From UBA4675 sp964601265 (GTDB taxonomy: Bacteria; Bacillota; Clostridia; Christensenellales; Borkfalkiaceae), in contig CAZRMT010000007.1 in the NCBI GenBank assembly GCA_964601265.1, positions 1 to 34,220 of the forward strand: a DNA stretch of 34,220 bases. Reading direction: 5' to 3'. The number at the start of each line of letters is the position of its first letter. Positions within the stretch are counted from its first letter, which is position 1. Both the position numbers and the translations under genes were made by a program. The notes beneath the pieces were generated by a model. It made no database searches and was not told the DNA's origin. It worked only from the letters and a program-made list of their open reading frames with translations. This document shows, piece after piece, positions 1-6,953 of the stretch.

Positions 1-119
1 ATATTGTATCACAACCAGATATTTTTTTCAAGAAAAACTTGCTTCTTTTATTAAAAAAGACCTTAAACTTATTCTCCTTACAAAAATTAAAAACAATAAT
101 CTAAAAAACAAAAAACTCG

Positions 120-148
120 TTGCGTTTATTTACATATTTTGTTATAAT
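120..148 (+). promoter_or_regulatory. Promoter of the YcxB-like gene
   Basis: TTGCGT (120-125), a 17-base spacer and a perfect TATAAT (143-148), preceded by TG as in an extended -10. It lies 25 bases before the ATG at 174. Bases 1-119 hold only AT-rich sequence, with no gene I can support. Confidence 0.7.
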
Positions 149-173
149 CTAAAAAAAGATTTTGAGGAATATA

Positions 174-650
174 ATGTATAACAATTCAACCGTTCTCGAT
201 AAAAAAATTTTAAATGCTTTAAACAAAAAAAATTACGTCGTATCATTTATCGTATATCTCGTTGCGGTGATAATTTTAGCGTTCGACATTTACTTGTTTT
301 GCAAAAAAGACGTATACTACGCCGTTATTTACTTAATATGCTCGATAATTATGCTGGCTCTTGCGACCTTTTTGCTTATAAGCACTCTAAAAATCAATAA
401 AAAAGTGGAAAACAGTACTAACCATTACGTTTTTGAAGAAAACGCTTTTTCCGTACAAGATTCGTTAGGAAATTTTTCACATATCTCTTATCAATCGGTT
501 TTTAAATTAAGAAAAAAAGGAGATTACTTTTTTATATACCTAAACAAAGTAAGCGCTTACCCGTTAAATACGACTTGCTTTGAAAATAGCGACGACAAAA
601 ACACGTTTGACGAATTTATAACGTCGAAAACGCAAAAATCTATAAAATAA
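174..650 (+). CDS. YcxB-like small membrane protein
   Basis: A 158-residue membrane protein of unknown role. Two hydrophobic segments at about residues 22-43 and 48-71 form a hairpin. The cytosolic-looking tail (about 85-135) runs through SHISYQSVFKL and YFFIYLNKVSAYPL, the pattern of the YcxB-like C-terminal domain (family knowledge; function unknown). A longer frame begins at a TTG at 162, but GAGG at 164-167 sits 6 bases before the ATG at 174, so I start there. It is a single-gene unit with its own promoter and ends at the palindromic terminator at 669. The downstream neighbours are on the opposite strand, so context gives no functional clue. The family call is moderate; the coding call is strong. 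Confidence 0.8.
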   Translation: MYNNSTVLDKKILNALNKKNYVVSFIVYLVAVIILAFDIYLFCKKDVYYAVIYLICSIIMLALATFLLISTLKINKKVENSTNHYVFEENAFSVQDSLGNFSHISYQSVFKLRKKGDYFFIYLNKVSAYPLNTTCFENSDDKNTFDEFITSKTQKSIK

Positions 651-660
651 CTTTTAGAGC

Positions 661-694
661 AAAAAATTCCCCGACCGAATTCGGTCGGGGTTTT
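661..694. terminator. Bidirectional terminator, perfect 22-base palindrome
   Basis: Bases 669-690 are a perfect palindrome (CCCCGACCGAA and its complement), flanked by an A-run at 661-666 and TTTT at 691-694. It can end transcription from the YcxB-like gene on + and from the 71-residue gene on -. Confidence 0.85.
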
Positions 695-700
695 ACGTTA

Positions 701-916
701 TTAAGCCAGAATTGTAATATCGTTACTTAGGATAAGCGTTACTAAATCTATAATCCAGAATACGGGGTCAAGAATAATAGCGATAATACCCTCTAAAATT
801 TTACCTCTCATTAAACGAGTAATTGCTCCTAACAACAACCAACCCAAAAACAATTGAAGTAAAACGTTAACGATTTTGCTTAATCCAAGGTTTAAAAGAC
901 CTTTACTTCTTGCCAT
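701..916 (-). CDS. Small two-helix membrane protein, unknown function
   Basis: A 71-residue, strongly hydrophobic protein. After a basic N-terminus (MARSKG) there are two predicted membrane helices, about residues 15-33 and 40-63, joined by a short basic loop (RLMRGK). The segment DPVFWIIDLVTLIL loosely recalls small PMP3/YqaE-type proteins, but I would not assign it to that family. A strong Shine-Dalgarno (AAAGGAGG, 8 bases before ATG) supports translation. A promoter lies at 950-978, and read-through from the glycan operon is also possible because no terminator is visible after 1000. No function is assigned. Confidence 0.75.
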   Translation of the reverse strand: MARSKGLLNLGLSKIVNVLLQLFLGWLLLGAITRLMRGKILEGIIAIILDPVFWIIDLVTLILSNDITILA

Positions 917-949
917 AACAAATCCTCCTTTTTGTCATATAGACAGACT

Positions 950-978
950 TTTATATATTTATAGTACATAAACTACAA
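950..978 (-). promoter_or_regulatory. Possible promoter of the 71-residue membrane protein
   Basis: On the minus strand TTGTAG (973-978), a 17-base spacer and TATAAA (950-955). The -35 is weak and the surroundings are AT-rich, so chance matches are likely. Confidence 0.4.
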
Positions 979-999
979 TTATATTCTATCATATTTTTT

Positions 1000-2136
1000 T
1001 TAAATTTCAAGACCTTCTAACAATTTTTTTACTTTTATTATTTCTTCTTCTTTAAATTCCGAAATACTTTTAAACTTTTTAAGCTGATACCGCCTTTTAA
1101 ATATAATTGCAAAATGTCGGCGAATATGAGCAAACGGCAAAAGCCACTTTTTTTTCTCCAAAACCGGATAAATACCTTTCATCGACTCGTACGACGGATA
1201 AATTTTTCTCCACAGCGTTCCTTTTTGCGCCGACTTTATATCGCCGTTATAACTTCTTGCTAAATCCGTTAAATCCTTACCCTTTTCGTCCCCGTAAGGA
1301 AAACTGTTAAACGAATAATCTATAAACTCGTCCGTAAACTCGTCGCTTTCCTCGTCGTCAAAAAGAACCCTACACGCCTTAACTACCCTTTCGTTAAACG
1401 TTTTCAGTTTATATTTAACAAGCATTTCGTCAAGCTTTTCTCTGTTTAAATCTTCCTTATCTAAAAGATACACGTCGATTAAATTTCTTATCCCGATGCC
1501 CCCGCCCAGAAAATGCGATGCAAGGTGAGCTAAAACTATTACGTATTGCTTTTCTATGCTCGTTTTATGCACACGTTCATAGCCGTCAACAAAGCCTTCT
1601 TCAAAAAGCGAATTTTCAAACTCGGCGTCAATAAATCTTTCATACAATTGAGAATGAATTTCAAACAATCCACCGCTTGAAGAATGATACGAAATATGTT
1701 TTATCGTTTCGGAATCGTACTTAAACTCCGTACCCTTTAAAATTTTTTTTACCTTTTTATAATCGCTCTTTTTAATAAGACAATCGAAATCGCTTAAAAA
1801 TCTCATCTCAACGGACGGATACAAACGCTTTACGTGATACCCTTTTAACGGCACGCACTCGATACCGTTTTCGTCCAAAAGTTTTAAAAGCTTTTCGGTT
1901 TCTTGTTGCTGAACAGACGAATAAGTCAATAAAGAATATACTTGCTTTTTCAATACGAAAAACTTGTCGTCGTATATATTATTCTTTTTTAACCCCGTAT
2001 ATGCGACAACTTGCAAATTGTGTTTATTTACAAGCCTTAAAAAAGCTCTTTTATCAAGATTTTCCGTATTTAAATTTACTTGCTCGTCTTTTACGCACGA
2101 ACGAATAAGCCCGATTAAAAATTTTTCTTCATTCAT
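1000..2136 (-). CDS. Nucleotidyltransferase-fold protein (NTP_transf_5-like)
   Basis: A 378-residue protein resembling the uncharacterised nucleotidyltransferase family found in polysaccharide clusters. The diagnostic stretch is residues 95-118: CVPLKGYHVKRLYP followed by MRFLSDFD, giving the two metal-binding aspartates D116 and D118. A later FEIH (158-161) matches the EIH motif of the family and may give the third carboxylate. The rest is helical and charged, with a basic C-terminus. It is the last gene of the aminotransferase-pglC-pglD operon: its ATG is one base after the pglD stop, so it is probably translationally coupled. The context suggests transfer of a nucleotidyl or related group onto a glycan or its carrier, but the substrate is unknown. 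No terminator is obvious after it. Confidence 0.8.
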   Translation of the reverse strand: MNEEKFLIGLIRSCVKDEQVNLNTENLDKRAFLRLVNKHNLQVVAYTGLKKNNIYDDKFFVLKKQVYSLLTYSSVQQQETEKLLKLLDENGIECVPLKGYHVKRLYPSVEMRFLSDFDCLIKKSDYKKVKKILKGTEFKYDSETIKHISYHSSSGGLFEIHSQLYERFIDAEFENSLFEEGFVDGYERVHKTSIEKQYVIVLAHLASHFLGGGIGIRNLIDVYLLDKEDLNREKLDEMLVKYKLKTFNERVVKACRVLFDDEESDEFTDEFIDYSFNSFPYGDEKGKDLTDLARSYNGDIKSAQKGTLWRKIYPSYESMKGIYPVLEKKKWLLPFAHIRRHFAIIFKRRYQLKKFKSISEFKEEEIIKVKKLLEGLEI

Positions 2137-2137
2137 A

Positions 2138-2746
2138 TTATTTGATTTTTCTAGCGGGACAGCCCACGTATACGCCCTTTTCCGAAACGTCCTTTATCAC
2201 AACCGCCCCCGCGCCGAAAACAACTTCGCTAGCGATAACTACGTTATTCACAACCGAACTTCCGACGCCAAAAAAACATCTGTCGCCGATTTTTACGCTT
2301 CCCGCAATTCTTCCGCCCGGGCATACGTGAGAAAAGTTACCTATTTCGCAGTCGTGGTCAACGCTAGCCCCCGTGTTGATTATGCACCCGCAACCGATAC
2401 TTGCTTGCGGATTTATTACGACGCCCGCAAAAACTACACTGCCCTTGCCTATTTCCACGCCCTCGCCGATAATCGACGAAGAATGTATAAGCGACACGGG
2501 ATTAAAGCCGTTTTCGGCGAATTTAAAGAACAATCTCTCTCTTACCGAGTTATCGCCTATCGCCACGATAAAGTCGGCCTTTTCGCCGTTTAAAGCTTCT
2601 TCTACGCTAAATTTAACTTCGCACCCCAACACGACTTGTCCTTTTTTGTCGTCGTCGGCAAAAACTATATCGTTATAATAATCTTTTGCCACGTCGCACA
2701 CGACTTTTGCGTGTCCGCCCGCACCGATTATCAATAGTTTACTCAT
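2138..2746 (-). CDS. pglD: PglD/NeuD-family sugar O- or N-acetyltransferase
   Basis: A 202-residue acetyltransferase of the PglD type, which acetylates the 4-amino group of UDP-4-amino-trideoxyhexoses in bacillosamine synthesis (family knowledge). The N-terminal Rossmann-like nucleotide-sugar domain begins LLIIGAGGHAK (residues 4-14). A left-handed beta-helix of hexapeptide repeats fills about residues 85-200. The putative catalytic base is H131 in SVDHDCEIG. A start 13 codons upstream is open, but the ATG at 2746 follows AAGGGAA and gives the normal family N-terminus; it overlaps the end of pglC by 8 bases (AATGAGTAA), which implies coupling. The aminotransferase two genes upstream would supply the amino-sugar. 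Confidence 0.88.
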   Translation of the reverse strand: MSKLLIIGAGGHAKVVCDVAKDYYNDIVFADDDKKGQVVLGCEVKFSVEEALNGEKADFIVAIGDNSVRERLFFKFAENGFNPVSLIHSSSIIGEGVEIGKGSVVFAGVVINPQASIGCGCIINTGASVDHDCEIGNFSHVCPGGRIAGSVKIGDRCFFGVGSSVVNNVVIASEVVFGAGAVVIKDVSEKGVYVGCPARKIK

Positions 2747-3413
2747 TTCCCTTAAACTCCTCCATAGTCGCAACCGCCTCTCCACTTATTCCTTCACGTT
2801 TGAAAACTTTAAAAACGGTTTTAAACAAAATACCTATATCGTAAAAAAATCCGTACTCGTTGACGTATTTTACGTCGTAGTCAAACTTATCTTTCCACTC
2901 CAACAAATTTCTGCCGTGCACTTGCGCCAAGCCCGTAAGTCCCGGTCTTACGTTATGCCTTTTATGCTGTTCGTCGCTATATAGGGGGATATATTTAACT
3001 AAAAGCGGACGTGGTCCGACTATACTCATATGCCCCGCAAAAATATTAAACAGCTCGGGGAGCTCGTCTAGGGAAGTAGCCCTCAAAAACTTTCCGTATC
3101 CGCCGAGCCTTTGCTCGTCGGACAACAACTTACCGTTTTCGTCTTTTTTGTTATTCATACTGCGAAATTTTATAAGCTTAAAGATTTTTTCATCTTTCCC
3201 GGGACGTAATTGTGTGAAAAAGGGGTTACCATTCATTACGATAGCGCCGACTATGATTAAAATTAAAAAGACGGGCGATAAGATAACTATTGCTAAAAAA
3301 GATAAGAAAAAGTCGTAAAACCTTTTAAAAAAAGGTCTGTATAATACCGCCGACAAAACAACAAGCACCGCCACGCTCGCTACGACGATAAGTAAAATTA
3401 TGTACCACTCCAT
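2739..3413 (-). CDS. pglC: PglC-like phosphoglycosyl transferase
   Basis: A 224-residue initiating sugar-phosphate transferase (bacterial sugar transferase family). It moves a phospho-sugar from a UDP-sugar to a polyprenyl phosphate in the inner leaflet. A hydrophobic segment at residues 3-25 is followed by the membrane re-entrant helix (about 36-60, with the SP break at 46-47). The catalytic Asp-Glu dyad is D116-E117 in ATSLDELPE. PRPLL (134-138) and NVRPGLTGLAQV (154-165) are the usual core motifs. It lacks the large N-terminal domains of WbaP-type enzymes, so it is the small monotopic class, although its extra N-terminal helix makes it longer than Campylobacter PglC. It starts 3 bases after the aminotransferase stop. 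Substrate: inferred to be UDP-diacetylbacillosamine or a related sugar. Confidence 0.88.
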   Translation of the reverse strand: MEWYIILLIVVASVAVLVVLSAVLYRPFFKRFYDFFLSFLAIVILSPVFLILIIVGAIVMNGNPFFTQLRPGKDEKIFKLIKFRSMNNKKDENGKLLSDEQRLGGYGKFLRATSLDELPELFNIFAGHMSIVGPRPLLVKYIPLYSDEQHKRHNVRPGLTGLAQVHGRNLLEWKDKFDYDVKYVNEYGFFYDIGILFKTVFKVFKREGISGEAVATMEEFKGNE

Positions 3414-3416
3414 TTT

Positions 3417-4544
3417 TTAGCCCTCTACAAACGCACGGACAAGTTTCGCAACTTCTTTTATATCGTTTAGCTCTATTTTGGTGTCGCTAGGCAAACATAC
3501 GCAAGTATTAAAAATTTCTTCGCTGACGCTTATACCGTCTTTAACGGACACGAAACCGCAATCTTTAAAAACGGGTTGCATATTCATAGGCTTCCACGCA
3601 GGGCGAGATTCTATTTCTTTCGATTTTAAAAACTCTACCACCTGTAAAGGCGTTTTGTCCGTATTTTTCAGCTTAATAACCGTTAGCCACCTATTTGGCT
3701 CACTGCCTTTTTGCTCTCCGAACATAGCAATTTTGCCACACCCGTCAAACACTTGTTTATACGTTTCGTATATGGCTCTTTTTTTGGCAACCCTATCGTT
3801 TATAACTTTCATTTGTCCTCTGCCGATTCCCGCAAGAACGTTGCTTAAACGATAGTTATAACCTATTTCTTTATGCTCGTACCAAACGCATTTTTCACGT
3901 GATTGAGTAGACCAAAACACCGCTTTTTGCTTTACTTCTTCGCTGTGAGCGAGCAACATTCCACCGCCCGAAGTAGTGATTATTTTATTCCCGTTAAACG
4001 AAAGTATTCCCGCATTGCCGAACGTTCCGCATTTTTTACCATTGTAACAAGCCCCGAAAGCCTCCGCAGAGTCTTCTATCACGGGGGTGTGATGCTCCGA
4101 CGTAACTTTTAAAAGTTCATTATAGTCGGCAGGCACTCCGTAAAGGTCAACTATTATTACCGCCTTTGGATTAGGATATATTTCGTAAGCCTTTTTTAAG
4201 GCGTTTACCGACATATTGCCCGACTTTTCTTCACTGTCGATAAAAACGGGTATTGCCCCCACGTAGTCTATCGGGTTTGCGCTACCGCTAAACGTTAAAG
4301 ACTGACAAAATACTACGTCGCCCTTTTTTGCATCTAAACTTTTAAGCGCCAAATGCACCGCACTTGTTCCCGAAGCCAATGCAACGGGATATATTTCTCC
4401 GTTAAAATAATCGCTTACGTCATTTTCAAAACCCGTTACGTTTTCTCCTAATGGAGCAATCCAGTTGGTATCGAAAGCGTATTTAACGTATTCTTTTTCA
4501 TATCCCTCGTCGCTCATATGAGGCGAAGATAACAAAATTTTCAT
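3417..4544 (-). CDS. pglE: PLP-dependent UDP-sugar aminotransferase (DegT family, PglE-like)
   Basis: A 375-residue DegT/DnrJ/EryC1/StrS aminotransferase. These PLP enzymes turn a UDP-4-keto-6-deoxy sugar into the 4-amino sugar using glutamate. The N-terminal substrate loop (NWIAPLGENVTGFE) and ASGTSAVHLAL (57-67) are typical. D158 in EDSAEAFGA should contact the PLP ring nitrogen, and K187 in SFNGNKIITTSGGG is the Schiff-base lysine. It is the first gene of a four-gene operon; the PglC and PglD homologues next to it argue for the bacillosamine route (PglE role). A rhamnose- or QuiNAc-type sugar cannot be excluded. GAGG stands before the ATG, and the promoter is at 4574-4602. The 4,6-dehydratase (PglF) is not in the window. 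Confidence 0.85.
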   Translation of the reverse strand: MKILLSSPHMSDEGYEKEYVKYAFDTNWIAPLGENVTGFENDVSDYFNGEIYPVALASGTSAVHLALKSLDAKKGDVVFCQSLTFSGSANPIDYVGAIPVFIDSEEKSGNMSVNALKKAYEIYPNPKAVIIVDLYGVPADYNELLKVTSEHHTPVIEDSAEAFGACYNGKKCGTFGNAGILSFNGNKIITTSGGGMLLAHSEEVKQKAVFWSTQSREKCVWYEHKEIGYNYRLSNVLAGIGRGQMKVINDRVAKKRAIYETYKQVFDGCGKIAMFGEQKGSEPNRWLTVIKLKNTDKTPLQVVEFLKSKEIESRPAWKPMNMQPVFKDCGFVSVKDGISVSEEIFNTCVCLPSDTKIELNDIKEVAKLVRAFVEG

Positions 4545-4573
4545 AATTTTCCTCGTTAAACTTTATCATTTAT

Positions 4574-4602
4574 AGCATATCACTTTTTTGTCTTTTAGTC
4601 AA
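4574..4602 (-). promoter_or_regulatory. Promoter of the glycan operon
   Basis: On the minus strand TTGACT (4597-4602), a 17-base spacer ending in TGA, and TATGCT (4574-4579): an extended -10 promoter about 30 bases before the aminotransferase start. Confidence 0.7.
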
Positions 4603-4677
4603 TACTCACACCCTTACAAATAATACCGTTTTAATCATTAACAAGCTTTTAGCTTTACTAAAACAATAAAAAGTTAT

Positions 4678-4707
4678 AAAAAAGCAAACGGTTTTAACGC
4701 CGTTTGC
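4678..4707 (-). terminator. Terminator of the dehydrogenase gene
   Basis: Stem GCAAACGG (4700-4707 read on minus) with its complement at 4684-4691, an 8-base loop, then a T-run on the minus strand. Confidence 0.85.
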
Positions 4708-4726
4708 TTAAAATTGTTATTCTGTT

Positions 4727-5692
4727 TTATTCGCTAATGGAATTTAACATACTTTTTAAGGCTTGCGCACTGTCTTTTAAGCCCTTTAACTCTTCTTCGG
4801 AATAATCGTCGACAAGTCTTACTTCAACGCCCTGCGCCCCGATTATCGAGGGTACGGACAAAGAAACCCCCTCTATTCCGTATTCACCGTGGAAAGGAGA
4901 AGAAACGCTTGCAACGATTTTTTCGTTGTTAATAATCGCTTCTGCCAAATAACATACGCTTGCGGCGACGCCGTAATGGGTTTTGCCTTTGGCTTTTATT
5001 ATCTGACCGCCCATAGTTTTTACGTTTTCTGTAATTTCAGCCTTGATTTGTTCGTTCCACTCTATACCGTTAGCTTTACAGTATTCTTCCATAGTAAGCC
5101 CCGTAACGGAAGCCTTACTCCATACGACGACCATACTGTCGCCGTGTTCGCCTATTACGCACGCTTTGATGTTGTCGTTAGAAACGCCCGTAAAGTCGGA
5201 AAGCACGCTAACAAGTCTGGAACTGTCCAATATGCACCCCGAGCCGAACACTTTTCCGTTTTCAAGCCCCATCATTTCGGCGCATTTTTGCGTTAATACG
5301 TCAACGGGGTTTGCAACGACTAAAATTGTAGAACCCGTATAGTATTTTTTTATATTTTCAACGATATTCCTTAATATTACGATATTATCGTTTATAAGGT
5401 TTAATCTTGTTTCACCCGGTTTTCTGTTTCTTCCTGCGGTTATAACGATAAGGTCTGCGTCCTTTACGTCTTCGTAGTCGCCCGCATAAACAAACGCACT
5501 GCCTAAATGCGATAAGCCATGCTGAATGTCCATCGCCTCGCCTTTTATTTTATCTTGCGCTATATCTATAAGAACTATCTCTTTAGCAAAATTTCTTATC
5601 GCAAGCGCAAATGCAATAGACGCACCAACGAACCCTCCGCCAATAACTGCGATTTTATGCTTTCTTTCAAAAATGTTCGTTACTTTTTTCAT
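4727..5692 (-). CDS. ldh: L-lactate/malate dehydrogenase family enzyme
   Basis: A 321-residue NAD-dependent 2-hydroxyacid dehydrogenase of the LDH/MDH family. The Rossmann motif is GGGFVG (18-23), with D43 as the likely NAD ribose ligand. Catalytic residues are present: H183 in GEHGDS (H195 in LDH numbering), D156 and R159 in LDSSR (D168, R171) and R96 in KPGETR (R109). The loop reads AGRNRKPGETR, so R90 occupies the position of Gln102, the main lactate/malate specificity residue, and an alanine replaces the T246 position. Overall the sequence is LDH-like (PGETR loop, LDSSR), yet the specificity residue is malate-type. It is monocistronic, with terminators on both sides, AAGGA before the ATG and an inverted repeat at 5718-5738. 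It is either a fermentative LDH or an LDH-derived MDH. Confidence 0.88.
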   Translation of the reverse strand: MKKVTNIFERKHKIAVIGGGFVGASIAFALAIRNFAKEIVLIDIAQDKIKGEAMDIQHGLSHLGSAFVYAGDYEDVKDADLIVITAGRNRKPGETRLNLINDNIVILRNIVENIKKYYTGSTILVVANPVDVLTQKCAEMMGLENGKVFGSGCILDSSRLVSVLSDFTGVSNDNIKACVIGEHGDSMVVVWSKASVTGLTMEEYCKANGIEWNEQIKAEITENVKTMGGQIIKAKGKTHYGVAASVCYLAEAIINNEKIVASVSSPFHGEYGIEGVSLSVPSIIGAQGVEVRLVDDYSEEELKGLKDSAQALKSMLNSISE

Positions 5693-5717
5693 ATTTTCCT
5701 TTATACTTCTTTTGAGT

Positions 5718-5738
5718 AATCACAAAAGTATTGTGATT
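5718..5738. promoter_or_regulatory. Inverted repeat in the dehydrogenase upstream region
   Basis: AATCACAA, 5 bases, then TTGTGATT, 26 bases before the dehydrogenase start and flanked by very AT-rich sequence. The half-sites face opposite to Rex (TTGTG...CACAA) and CRP sites. It could be an operator or a small 5' hairpin. I could not choose a clear -10/-35 pair here. Confidence 0.4.
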
Positions 5739-5831
5739 TATATAAAATATTTTTATTCTTTCGTCTTAAAAACGGTTAATTCATTAAAGACAAAAGACAC
5801 AAACAAAACATTAAAAATTTTACGTTTATTA

Positions 5832-5866
5832 AGTTATAAAAATTTGACGGCTTTTAAGCCGTCAAA
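5832..5866 (-). terminator. Terminator of rplJ-rplL
   Basis: Bases 5843-5866 form an 11-bp stem (TTTGACGGCTT and its complement) with a 2-base loop, followed on the minus strand by TTTTTATAA. It separates rplL from the dehydrogenase gene. Confidence 0.88.
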
Positions 5867-5883
5867 CCTAAATAACTATAAAA

Positions 5884-6252
5884 TTATTCAGCAACAGCGG
5901 TTGCGCCTGCTTCTTTAAGTTTAGCAACGATATTATCAGCTTCTTCCTTGGGAACGTTTTCTTTAATTACGCCCATTTTTTCAACTGCGTTTTTAGCGTC
6001 AACCAAACCAAGTCCCAAAAGTTCCTTAACAGCTTTAACAACTGCAAGTTTTTGAGCTCCGATTTCTTTTAATACTACGTTGAATTCGGTCTTTTCTTCA
6101 GCAGCGGGAGCAGCAGCACCAGCAGCGGGAGCGGCAACAACTGCAGCAGCAGCGCTTACTCCGAATTCTTCTTCGATTGCTTTAACAAGTTCGTTCAATT
6201 CAAGAACGGTCATACCCTTAATTTCTTCAATAAATTTTGCAATATCTGCCAT
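5884..6252 (-). CDS. rplL: 50S ribosomal protein L7/L12
   Basis: A 122-residue L7/L12, the stalk protein that recruits translational GTPases. The N-terminal dimerisation helices (residues 1-31) lead to an alanine-rich hinge (about 34-51, AAAPAAGAAAPAA type) and the C-terminal domain with KLAVVKAVKELLGLGLVDAK, which contacts EF-Tu and EF-G. Length and domain order are normal. GGAGG precedes the ATG. It is co-transcribed with rplJ, which ends 26 bases upstream. Confidence 0.97.
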   Translation of the reverse strand: MADIAKFIEEIKGMTVLELNELVKAIEEEFGVSAAAAVVAAPAAGAAAPAAEEKTEFNVVLKEIGAQKLAVVKAVKELLGLGLVDAKNAVEKMGVIKENVPKEEADNIVAKLKEAGATAVAE

Positions 6253-6278
6253 TTTTAATTTCCTCCGATTTTTTTTAA

Positions 6279-6770
6279 TTAGGCTTGTTGTTTTTCAGCC
6301 ACAGCATTCAACGCTACTGCAAGTGAGCGAATGATGCCCGATAATGCACCAGCAAGAGAAGCAACGAGTTCTTCTTTTGAAGGTATTTTTGCCAATTGAT
6401 TAATCATTGCAACATCAACAGCTTTTCCGTCGATATATCCGCTCTTAACCGAAATCTTGTTATCGAGCTTTTCTATCTCCTTAACTACCGCTTTAGAAGC
6501 TCCGGTCTCGTCTTTTCCGAATGCAACTGCCGTGGGACCGTTAAGAATACTGTCGAAGTCGTGTATGCCGAGTTCGTTAAACGCTTTTCTTACCAAAGTA
6601 TTTTTCAATACTTTATACTCAACGCCGTTCTTACGGAACGCTGTTCTAAGTTCTGTGTCTTGAACAACCGTTAAACCTTTATAGTCTACGAAAAGAACGG
6701 ATTTGCTATCGGTAATTTTAGCCTTAATGCTCTCGACAACCTGTTTTTTGTCTTCCTTATTTGCCGACAT
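6279..6770 (-). CDS. rplJ: 50S ribosomal protein L10
   Basis: A 163-residue L10, the base of the ribosomal stalk. It binds 23S rRNA with its N-terminal domain and carries L7/L12 dimers on its C-terminal helix. VLFVDYKGLTVVQDTELR and YKVLKNTLVRKAF are the usual N-terminal signatures, and GPTAVAFG follows. GGAGG stands right before the ATG. It is the first gene of rplJ-rplL, with a separate promoter and a long leader that has an intrinsic terminator, so it is uncoupled from rplK-rplA. Expression is probably autoregulated through the L10 leader. Confidence 0.97.
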   Translation of the reverse strand: MSANKEDKKQVVESIKAKITDSKSVLFVDYKGLTVVQDTELRTAFRKNGVEYKVLKNTLVRKAFNELGIHDFDSILNGPTAVAFGKDETGASKAVVKEIEKLDNKISVKSGYIDGKAVDVAMINQLAKIPSKEELVASLAGALSGIIRSLAVALNAVAEKQQA

Positions 6771-6911
6771 ATTTCCTCCATTTTTGTTATGCCTAAAAAA
6801 CCCTTACGCCGAGATACGACGTAAGGGCAAAATTACTCTTAAAAACGTACCTCGACCGGCGTCCAAAAGGAACTTACGCTGAAAAGCACCAGGTTTTCTT
6901 CGGCTATTTAC
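6771..6911 (-). ncRNA. L10 leader (ribosomal protein leader RNA)
   Basis: The transcribed leader before rplJ matches the Firmicutes L10 leader in position and motifs: on the minus strand it reads AGCCGAAGA, AACCTGGTGC and later an attenuator hairpin. The L10-(L12) complex binds such leaders and favours early termination (known for B. subtilis rplJ). Start inferred from the promoter at 6918-6946. Confidence 0.8.
6795..6827 (-). terminator. Attenuator terminator inside the L10 leader
   Basis: On the minus strand CCCTTACGTCG, a 5-base loop TATCT and CGGCGTAAGGG (11 bp, one G-U), followed by TTTTTT. It lies about 25 bases before the rplJ start. Confidence 0.85.
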
Positions 6912-6917
6912 TTTTTA

Positions 6918-6946
6918 ATTTTAGCACTGTTTAACTTTATTGTCAA
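6918..6946 (-). promoter_or_regulatory. Promoter of rplJ-rplL
   Basis: TTGACA (6941-6946 on minus), a 17-base spacer ending in TGC, and TAAAAT (6918-6923): a consensus -35 with an extended -10. Confidence 0.88.
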
Positions 6947-6953
6947 ACGTTTT

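Noticed and set aside
1..119. Part of a gene at the left edge
   Set aside because: No open frame with a ribosome site; TAAGGAG on the minus strand is not followed by a start codon at a usable distance.
2747..2785. Longer PglD with 13 extra residues
   Set aside because: They lie inside pglC, and the ATG at 2746 gives the family start with a ribosome site in front.
5718..5738. Rex or CRP operator
   Set aside because: The half-sites are everted relative to both consensus sequences.
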